Shown here: positions 1 to 5,818 of the stretch, piece by piece
Layout: the number at the start of each line of letters is the position of its first letter
Position numbering within the stretch: the first letter of the stretch is position 1
Program-made: the position numbers and the translations under genes
Assembly (NCBI GenBank): GCA_027459525.1
Contig: DAIDIC010000096.1
Location: forward strand, 1 to 16,357
Source of the DNA: JAJYBV01 sp021812265
Lineage (GTDB): Bacteria > Chloroflexota > Ktedonobacteria > Ktedonobacterales > JACDGC01
DNA: 16,357 bases
Direction: 5' to 3'
The notes under the pieces: generated by a model
What the model was told of the DNA's origin: nothing
Databases searched by the model: none
Seen by the model: the letters and a program-made list of their open reading frames with translations, nothing else

Positions 1-782
1 TCTGGTCTCCGCAAGGAGACAAAGAAGCTGTTGTCGGTGGTGATTATAATTTTTATATTATCAATACTCGTAATGGTACTCCTGTCCAAATTCCCTATGA
101 TAACCATACGAATCGTTCCGATCTTCTTGGATGGATCGACGATGCGCATCTTTTACTGGGAATCCCGACGCCCGTTTCAGGAAACACTGGGGATGTCTTC
201 TATACCATAGATTCATTGGATATTACCACCGGAAAAGCCGCTGTGATAGGGACACTGTACCATTCCGGGATGCCAGCAGTATCCGGGACAATTTCTCCTG
301 ACGGCAAAACGGATTTCATCTCTGATAGGGAGGCGCAAGATTTGCCATTCAGCAGTGTCGTTGCAACCATGAATCTAGAAACCGGGCAGATTACCCAATA
401 CCCGCATATTGCCGCTGTTTTGCAAAATAAAGATAGTATTAACAGCGCTATATGGAAGCCCGGTTCCCAAGAATTAGTGGTGACCACCGGATTTCAAGAA
501 AATAATGATCTCCAAACTTGGATAGTGCATTTAGCCACCGACACCATCACACCCTTGGTCGCCAACCAATATGCAACTGCGTGGAACGCAGAGACCAACA
601 CCATTCTTACAATTTCCGCTAATAATGGAATGGGCGATGGGGGAAGCGCGATTGATCTCGCTGACCCGATTACCATCTATGCCAATGCGCTTGATCAACA
701 AGAACATCCAACCAGTACACTCTTAACAAAAGACGCTTATTTTACTTCAAGTTTGGGGTTCATTCCGCCATCACAACCCTAG
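1..782 (+). CDS. TolB/WD40-like beta-propeller protein, C-terminal part (5' end off window)
   Basis: The reading frame starting at base 3 is open from the window edge to a TAG at 780-782, giving about 259 visible residues, so the true start lies to the left. The fragment begins with WSPQGDKEAVVGG and later shows WKPGSQELVVTTG and AWNAETNTILTIS. Spaced W-x-P-x-(G/D)-x-x-(I/L/V) blades like these are typical of PD40/TolB-type six- to eight-bladed propellers. In-frame TTG and GTG codons such as 216 exist, but the frame is open upstream with the same propeller character, so an internal start is not needed. No catalytic residues are visible; proteins of this kind usually act as secreted or membrane-anchored scaffolds. 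A signal peptide, if present, is off-window. The gene converges on the ADP-ribosylglycohydrolase gene. The family is fairly secure, the function is unknown. Confidence 0.7.
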   Translation, partial: WSPQGDKEAVVGGDYNFYIINTRNGTPVQIPYDNHTNRSDLLGWIDDAHLLLGIPTPVSGNTGDVFYTIDSLDITTGKAAVIGTLYHSGMPAVSGTISPDGKTDFISDREAQDLPFSSVVATMNLETGQITQYPHIAAVLQNKDSINSAIWKPGSQELVVTTGFQENNDLQTWIVHLATDTITPLVANQYATAWNAETNTILTISANNGMGDGGSAIDLADPITIYANALDQQEHPTSTLLTKDAYFTSSLGFIPPSQP

Positions 783-819
783 CCGGTGGTAACATAAGCA
801 AGACGAGCGTGTGCATAAA

Positions 820-847
820 GTGGTGGAATAAAGTTCAATTCCACCAC
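820..847. terminator. Hairpin between convergent genes, probable bidirectional terminator
   Basis: A perfect 10-bp inverted repeat, GTGGTGGAAT (820-829) and ATTCCACCAC (838-847), surrounds an 8-nt loop. It lies between the stop codons of the propeller gene (782) and the ADP-ribosylglycohydrolase gene (854), which run towards each other. The flanks are A/T-rich (ATATATTTA on the right, CTTTATGC on the minus side) but hold no long T run. The terminator call rests on stem strength and position. Confidence 0.6.
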
Positions 848-853
848 ATATAT

Positions 854-1666
854 TTACTCTGCCCTGCTGCGTTCGGGAATAGCCGGAAACACCTGTTCAA
901 ATTCCGTTAAGATAGTTGTAAGCTGCTCATCCAGGCAGCCAATCGCGCTGCTGCGAATATGCTCCGGAACCCCATAATACGCTTCGGCAATGCCGCCGGC
1001 GATAGCAGCCAATGTGTCGCTGTCTCCGCCGATAGAGATCGCGTTGCGGATGGCGTCTTCAAACGAATCTGCCTCTAAAAACGCTACAATAGCCTGCGGA
1101 ACAGTATTTTGGCAGGTTGCATTAAACTGATATATGTCGCGGATACCGTTTAAAGTGAAGTTTATAGAATAATAGTGTTTGCGAATATAACGCTGAATCT
1201 CGGATTTGCTGCTGCCTGTGCGCGCCAAATATACACAGATAGCGGCTGCTTCGGCGCCTTTTAAGCCTTCGGGATGATTATGCGACACTGCGGTAACAGC
1301 CGCCGCCAAACGCTTCACTTCATCCACATCACGCGCGGCGTGCCCACAAGCGGAAACACGCATAGCCGCGCCGTTGCCAAAACTATTATATGGCTGCGGA
1401 TGGCCCGTAAATATCCACTGAAAAAACATTCCCCCATAACCGCAATCGGGATAATCGCGTCCCAATTCCTGCATATTTTTTATGGCGGCTTCGCCAAGCG
1501 CATCATAATTGCCGGCGCAATCAAGAATTGCTTTCGCAATAGCCAAACTCATCACACTATCATCGGTAAAAGTACTTTTAGCGGTAAAAAATTCAAATTG
1601 CTTTGTTTTAATGTTGTTCCTTTCAAAGCGTGACCCAACAATGTCTCCAACAATCGCTCCGATCAT
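854..1666 (-). CDS. ADP-ribosylglycohydrolase family protein (DraG-like)
   Basis: This 270-residue protein matches the DraG/ARH fold, whose members remove ADP-ribose from modified proteins or small acceptors in a dinuclear Mg2+ or Mn2+ site. The N-terminus MIGAIVGDIVGSRFE is the family opening. TDDS at residues 34-37 and GGDSDT at 213-218 are the two metal-binding signatures, and the HNHPEGLKGAEAAA helix at 129-142 is also typical. The length fits a complete single-domain enzyme. GGAAAGGAAC sits 6 nt before the ATG and supports this start. The gene is transcribed alone: repeats separate it from the upstream histidine kinase, and no ADP-ribosyltransferase, DarT-like toxin, macrodomain or nitrogenase gene lies nearby, so its substrate cannot be inferred from context. 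Confidence 0.9.
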   Translation of the reverse strand: MIGAIVGDIVGSRFERNNIKTKQFEFFTAKSTFTDDSVMSLAIAKAILDCAGNYDALGEAAIKNMQELGRDYPDCGYGGMFFQWIFTGHPQPYNSFGNGAAMRVSACGHAARDVDEVKRLAAAVTAVSHNHPEGLKGAEAAAICVYLARTGSSKSEIQRYIRKHYYSINFTLNGIRDIYQFNATCQNTVPQAIVAFLEADSFEDAIRNAISIGGDSDTLAAIAGGIAEAYYGVPEHIRSSAIGCLDEQLTTILTEFEQVFPAIPERSRAE

Positions 1667-1702
1667 ATTTGTTCCTTTCCAAACAATAAATCTATCAGCT
1701 TC

Positions 1703-1717
1703 GGCAGTTTTACTGCC
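1703..1717. other. Short hairpin in the leader of the ADP-ribosylglycohydrolase gene
   Basis: GGCAGT (1703-1708) and ACTGCC (1712-1717) form a perfect 6-bp stem with a TTT loop. It begins 37 nt upstream of the ATG at 1666, directly after the TATAAG hexamer on the minus strand. Without a T tract it is unlikely to be a terminator. It could be a leader hairpin or the outer edge of the adjacent repeat. Confidence 0.35.
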
Positions 1718-1823
1718 TTATAGACCTGAACATAAAAAGGAATTTGGGGTGTCCCCAAACCCCATCAGGAGGCACGCTGCCGCCTGCGCCTCTGCTCTAT
1801 GCGTTGCTTGCGCTCAGGTTTCT
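1718..1823 (-). repeat. Diverged copy (C2) of the ~130-bp dispersed intergenic repeat
   Basis: Read on the minus strand, this stretch follows the same order of landmarks as the copies at 8948-9082 and 12474-12608: GGCAGCG, then a GC-rich block, then GGGG, then a TTTGGGG-ACA-CCCCAAA hairpin (plus strand 1743-1759, perfect 7-bp stem), then a pyrimidine-rich run ending in GTTCAGGTCTATAA. Its left end is poorly conserved and no good terminal inverted repeat is visible. It lies next to copy C in the same orientation. I read it as an older or partial member of the family. Confidence 0.5.
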
Positions 1824-1951
1824 AGAACTTTCGCTTGAAAGAGCAGCGCAGGTTTCTCCTATCTGAAATCTGGGAACAACACCCCAGCGCCCTATACAAG
1901 GGACGCTGCCATTTGTATATTCCCAATGTTCCAGGCTCAAGCGCAAGCGCT
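1824..1951 (-). repeat. Copy C of the dispersed ~130-bp inverted-repeat element
   Basis: On the minus strand the element runs from AGCGCTTGCGCTT to AAGCGAAAGTTCT, an imperfect terminal inverted repeat. It shares with the copy at 12474-12608 the blocks CTGGAACATTGGGAATATACAA / TGGAAAATCCGGGATATACAA (partial match), CTGGGG...CCCAG, TTTCAGATA and CTTTCAAGCGAAAG. With the copy at 8948-9082 it shares TGGAACAT, GGCAGCG and TGCGCTGCT. It contains the hairpin TATACAA (1893-1899) / TTGTATA (1913-1919). It ends 4 bp past the histidine kinase stop codon, so the kinase mRNA would run straight into it. The element has no coding capacity. Confidence 0.75.
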
Positions 1952-1955
1952 ATAT

Positions 1956-3392
1956 CTATTTAATTTTAGGCAGAAAAATGGTAAACCGAGATCCTACACC
2001 GAATTGGCTTTCAGCGTGAATGCCGCCATTTTGCGCGATAATAATTGCTTTAGCTATTGCCAGCCCCAGTCCCGTAGAGTTGTCAGTTCGTGTGCGGGCG
2101 TGCTGCGCGCGGTAAAATCTATCAAATATATGCGGCAAATCTTTGTCTGAAATGCCCACGCCGTCATCTGCAACCAAAATTGCGGCAAAATCATCTTGCT
2201 CGGACACAGAAACTGTAATTTTGCCATTTAGGCGCGAATATTTCATGGCGTTATCAATTAAGCCCATAATAACTTGAGTAAGTCTGGCTCTATCCGCAAA
2301 TAACTTAACCGGCGCGGTTTCAACGGTTAAAGAAACTGAATGTTCCGTGGCCATAGGCTGCATAACTTCGGCAATATCCATTATCAGTTCATCTGCCGCA
2401 ATAATTTCCAGTTCTAATTTTAATGTATAACCATCAGCTTGCGCCAGCAGCAGCAAATCTTGTATCAGCGCGCTCATTCGTATCGACTCGGCGTGTACAT
2501 TGCGAATGATTTCCATACTTTCTTCGATGGTTGGGGCTCCAATAATCGATTCATCCGTCATAGCGCGAATAATGGATACCGGTGTGCGCAATTCATGCGA
2601 AGCGTCGGCAGAAAATTGTTTTTGCAGCTGAAAATTAGCGTTGATGCTATCCAGCATTTCATTAAACGTCACGGCAAGTTCATACACCTCATCTTTTGCC
2701 TTTGGCTCGGGAACCCGTTGGGAGAGATCGCCGCTTTTAATGGCGCGCGCAAGATGAATCATCCTGCGGATTGGGTGAAAAGCCCTATCGACAAAAATAT
2801 ATCCCAGCAGCATACCGGCGATAATACTGAGCGCAATAAGGGCAATTGTGATAAAAACATTTTGCCGGGCAGAGTTATTCATAGGCTGCGCAACCAACAA
2901 TACACCATAATTTTTATGGTTGAACAGTAAAGGAATGCTGTGTAAATCTGCCATATCAAAGGGACCAGCGGCGTTGATGCGGACCGCGCCGTCCCATTCT
3001 ATGCCATTTTGCGCATAGTCTATCGCAGCGAATGAAATATTCAGATGAGAGAAATTAGCCGTTTGGTAAAGAATTTTTTGCGAAGTATCGATTACTTTAA
3101 TAAACAGCGCGGGGTTGCTGTCTGCTATTTGCGCTATTCCGCCCAAACGAAGCGCGCTGCCCGACACAGAGATCTGCGTCTGTAATTGTTGAATAGGGCG
3201 GACCATTTGCGTGTTTGTTTGCTTGTATACTGAGCGCTCGAAATTTTGCGAAATGGCGCCAAAAGTAACGCCGCTGAGCAAAAAAAACAGCAAAGTAAAT
3301 ACAACTGAATAAAATATCAACAACTGCCGGCGAATGCTAACCGGCGCAATAAACCGCGCCGCCGCTTGCGCTAAAGACGTCGCATATTTCAT
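1956..3392 (-). CDS. Sensor histidine kinase (HAMP-HisKA-HATPase_c)
   Basis: This is a complete 478-residue membrane-bound transmitter kinase of the OmpR/PhoR-partner class. A first membrane helix at about residues 24-46 is followed by an extracytoplasmic sensor of about 130 residues with no recognised fold, then a second helix at 178-201. HAMP spans about 202-253 (HPIRRMIHLARAIKSGD). The dimerisation box FSADASHELRTPVS carries the phospho-accepting His266. The N box is LIDNAMKYS (Asn381), G1 is DDGVGI (409-414), the F box is FDRFYRA (423-429) and G2 is GLGLAIAK (441-448). All catalytic boxes are intact. Its ATG overlaps the TGA of the response regulator by 4 bp (ATGA), showing translational coupling and making that regulator its cognate partner. 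The signal is unknown. The TAG stop lies next to repeat copy C. Confidence 0.95.
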   Translation of the reverse strand: MKYATSLAQAAARFIAPVSIRRQLLIFYSVVFTLLFFLLSGVTFGAISQNFERSVYKQTNTQMVRPIQQLQTQISVSGSALRLGGIAQIADSNPALFIKVIDTSQKILYQTANFSHLNISFAAIDYAQNGIEWDGAVRINAAGPFDMADLHSIPLLFNHKNYGVLLVAQPMNNSARQNVFITIALIALSIIAGMLLGYIFVDRAFHPIRRMIHLARAIKSGDLSQRVPEPKAKDEVYELAVTFNEMLDSINANFQLQKQFSADASHELRTPVSIIRAMTDESIIGAPTIEESMEIIRNVHAESIRMSALIQDLLLLAQADGYTLKLELEIIAADELIMDIAEVMQPMATEHSVSLTVETAPVKLFADRARLTQVIMGLIDNAMKYSRLNGKITVSVSEQDDFAAILVADDGVGISDKDLPHIFDRFYRAQHARTRTDNSTGLGLAIAKAIIIAQNGGIHAESQFGVGSRFTIFLPKIK

Positions 3393-4066
3393 AGCGCAGG
3401 ATCTTTCATCTGGTAGCCGACGCCGCGGACCGTATAGATAACATCCGGCTCTCCATCTTCAGTTAATTTGCGGCGCAGCGTTTTCACATACACATCCACA
3501 ACATTAGAAAAAATATCGGCGTCAAAATTCCAAACATGCTCTATAATATGAGTGCGGCTGAGCGCTTGCCGCGGATGGCGCAAAAAATACTCTAAAAGCG
3601 CAAACTCTTTGCTGCTGAGCTGAATAAGCCGACTGCCGCGTTTCACATCGCGCGTTGCAGTATCCATAACAATATCGCCGAATTGCAAAAGTGTAGATTT
3701 GGTCGGGCCATTGCGGCGCAATAAAGCGCGCAGCCGCGCCTCCAATTCACGGAAATCGAAAGGTTTTTCCATATAATCATCGGCGCCGCTATCCAACCCT
3801 TCAATGCGGTGTTCTATACCGCCGCGGGCAGTTAACAGCATTGCCGGTGTTGCAATATTTGCGGCGCGCATGCGGCGGCAAATTTCCAATCCATTGGTTT
3901 CCGGCAGAAGAATATCCAGCACAACCACATCATATTGAACGCTGAAAATCATCTGCAGCGCCATATCCCCATTCGCGCATAAATCTACGGCGTAGCCTTG
4001 CGCAGCCAGCCCTTTTTGTATCAAAGGGCCAAGTTTTGGGTCATCTTCGGCAACTAAAACACGCAC
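3389..4066 (-). CDS. OmpR/PhoB-family response regulator
   Basis: This complete 225-residue two-domain regulator has a receiver domain (1 to about 118) with acidic Asp8/Asp9, phospho-acceptor Asp51 in VVLDILLPETNG, switch Thr79 and Lys101 in the EKPF motif. The winged-helix DNA-binding domain (about 125-222) contains LSSKEFALLEYFLRHP, the recognition-helix region NVVDVYVKTLRRKL and the terminal YTVRGVGYQM wing. It should bind direct repeats in promoters after phosphorylation by the downstream kinase. The start is GTG, preceded by a GGGGGGA Shine-Dalgarno 7 nt away in the 18-nt gap after murF. The ATG of the kinase overlaps its stop. It is probably expressed from the murF transcript; no separate promoter is evident. 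Confidence 0.95.
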   Translation of the reverse strand: MRVLVAEDDPKLGPLIQKGLAAQGYAVDLCANGDMALQMIFSVQYDVVVLDILLPETNGLEICRRMRAANIATPAMLLTARGGIEHRIEGLDSGADDYMEKPFDFRELEARLRALLRRNGPTKSTLLQFGDIVMDTATRDVKRGSRLIQLSSKEFALLEYFLRHPRQALSRTHIIEHVWNFDADIFSNVVDVYVKTLRRKLTEDGEPDVIYTVRGVGYQMKDPAL

Positions 4067-4084
4067 AGGCCATTCCCCCCGATT

Positions 4085-5533
4085 TTACTGTTCATCAATA
4101 AGCAATGCTGCAATAACCCTATCCAATCCTACGGCGTGCGACGCCTTCACCAACACCGCGTCACCTTTGCGCAAAGCTTCGCGCAGCGCTTCGGCGGCGT
4201 TTTGCGGATTTTCCTCGGTATAAACAGCGCAGCCCGCAACACTGCGCGCGCCTTCGGCAAGATACTCCCGTTCATTGCCGGTAAGCCACAAAGCGCTGCA
4301 CACCTGCGCCGCAAGCTTGCCAATCTGCACATGCTCTGCTGCGCTGCGCGGCCCCAGTTCGCGCATATCACCCAGCAGCGCTAAGCGCCGGCCGCCAGCG
4401 CTCAGCGGCCATTCCGCTAAAAGATTCAGCGCAGCCCGCATACTTTCCGGCGAAGCGTTATAGGTGTCATCGATAATCTGCGATGCGTGAGCGCCCGGCA
4501 GAAAGCGTATTCGCTGCGGAACTTCGGTTTCCGCCAGCAAATCCGCGGCTTCGCGCAAAGTCATACCGTCATATACACACACGCTCAGCGCGGCAAGCGC
4601 GGTGGTTATCAAATGTTTGCCGACAAGTTTTGTTTTTACCTGCTGCCTTTGATTTTGAAATATTGCCGTAAACGTCAAGCCATCTAAGCCATTGCCTGCA
4701 ATATCAACAGCGCGCGCCTCGGCGTCATCCTGTAAGCCAAACAGCGCCACATGGCATGGAGCATAGGGCAGCATGCCGCGGGTAAGGGGATCGTCGCCAT
4801 TAATAAAAGCAACGCCATCCGCCGGCAACGTTTCAATCATACCTCGTTCCGTAGCAACCAGCTCATCCATACTGGGGAAATACTCCAGGTGTGTTGCGCT
4901 TACCGAGGTAACAATACCCCAGCGTTGACGCGCCAGTTGCGCCAATTGCGTCACTTCACCCGGGCGATCCATGCCCATTTCCAGCACAACCCGCTTATGG
5001 TACGGACGCAAACCAAGCAAAGTAAGCGCCACACCGCGTTGATCATTCCAATTTGCCGGAGTTTTCAGTACCGTTTCGGCGCCATAGCGATTTTGCAATA
5101 CTGCGGCTATGGTTTCTTTTGTCGTTGTTTTTCCCACACCACCACCCACACCAATGACCAGTGAGTGATATTTTTCGCGCTGCGCCATAGCCAGCTGCAC
5201 AAGCGCAGCGTCGGTGTCCTTCACAATAATAGCGCCGCGGCCATCGGGGATCTCTATCGGCCATTCGTGCGCAATAACATAGCTTGCGCCGCGTTCATAC
5301 GCCTGTTGAATAAAATCGTGCCCATTCCGGTTGCCGGTAAGCGCAACAAAAACATCGCCTTGTTCTAAAATTCGGGTATCGTTGCAAATACGCGCGCCGA
5401 TACTATCCGGAGAGCCGACAGTAAACCGAAGCAGATTTTCCAGCGTATTAGCAGCTTCTCCCAAGCTCAGCCGCATACCAGCCGGCGCTTGCCATGGTGG
5501 AGCAGACGCAGGGAAATGAGTTTCATGTGCCAT
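4085..5533 (-). CDS. murF: UDP-N-acetylmuramoyl-tripeptide--D-alanyl-D-alanine ligase
   Basis: MurF performs the last cytoplasmic step of UDP-MurNAc-pentapeptide synthesis, the ATP-dependent addition of D-Ala-D-Ala. The 482-residue protein has the three Mur-ligase domains. The N-terminal domain includes RICNDTR (48-54) and GDVFVAL. The central ATPase contains GGVGKTTTKE (131-140), NWNDQRGVALTLL, EMGMDRPGEV (185-194) and NGDDPL. The C-terminal domain contains DDTYNASPESM and LLGDMRELG. The P-loop is odd: the common TGS before xGKT reads GGG. The end motif reads KASHAVGLD where KGSR-like sequence is common. The chosen ATG has GGAAAGA about 11 nt upstream and adds about 19 residues before the usual start of homology; Met20 has no Shine-Dalgarno. 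It heads an operon with the two-component genes and is away from the usual division/cell-wall cluster. Confidence 0.95.
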   Translation of the reverse strand: MAHETHFPASAPPWQAPAGMRLSLGEAANTLENLLRFTVGSPDSIGARICNDTRILEQGDVFVALTGNRNGHDFIQQAYERGASYVIAHEWPIEIPDGRGAIIVKDTDAALVQLAMAQREKYHSLVIGVGGGVGKTTTKETIAAVLQNRYGAETVLKTPANWNDQRGVALTLLGLRPYHKRVVLEMGMDRPGEVTQLAQLARQRWGIVTSVSATHLEYFPSMDELVATERGMIETLPADGVAFINGDDPLTRGMLPYAPCHVALFGLQDDAEARAVDIAGNGLDGLTFTAIFQNQRQQVKTKLVGKHLITTALAALSVCVYDGMTLREAADLLAETEVPQRIRFLPGAHASQIIDDTYNASPESMRAALNLLAEWPLSAGGRRLALLGDMRELGPRSAAEHVQIGKLAAQVCSALWLTGNEREYLAEGARSVAGCAVYTEENPQNAAEALREALRKGDAVLVKASHAVGLDRVIAALLIDEQ

Positions 5534-5590
5534 ATGCTTGTTAATCTTTCCAAGAAAATAGTATGGGATTTTACCGGTTGTTTTCTTTTA

Positions 5591-5596
5591 GTTATA
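5591..5596 (-). promoter_or_regulatory. Candidate extended -10 element upstream of murF
   Basis: On the minus strand the sequence reads TATGATATAAC, giving TGATATAAC, an extended -10 (TGnTATAAT) with one mismatch. It lies about 58 bp before the murF ATG. No convincing -35 hexamer sits 16-18 bp further upstream, where the sequence is GC-rich. The strong ppdK terminator lies about 160 bp further upstream, so the murF operon needs a promoter in this gap, and this is the best candidate. Confidence 0.35.
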
Positions 5597-5754
5597 TCAT
5601 ATTCCTATGGCGCAGCGGGGCAGCGGGAAAATTTATAAAAAAAATCTTTTGCTTAGCAGCCGAATATGTTCTTCACGCAACGTATCGCCGCCGGTTGGAA
5701 CATAGCTTTCACTTGCCAAACAGCTGTGCGGGGCGCGAATGTAAACGCTGCTTT

Positions 5755-5791
5755 AAAAAAAAGAAGGCAGGAATATGCTTCACTGCCTTCT
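5755..5791 (-). terminator. Intrinsic terminator of ppdK
   Basis: On the minus strand a perfect 9-bp stem (AGAAGGCAG / CTGCCTTCT, plus-strand positions 5762-5770 and 5783-5791) with a 12-nt loop is followed at once by a run of eight T (the A run at 5755-5762). It starts 28 bp past the ppdK stop. This is a textbook Rho-independent terminator and isolates ppdK from the murF operon. Confidence 0.92.
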
Positions 5792-5818
5792 CCCACACAG
5801 AGCGGAATACAGAGTAAA

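Noticed and set aside
1718..1951. CRISPR array as explanation of the repeats
   Set aside because: The copies are about 130 bp, diverged and not separated by regular spacers; the other copies are kilobases away, and no cas gene is present.
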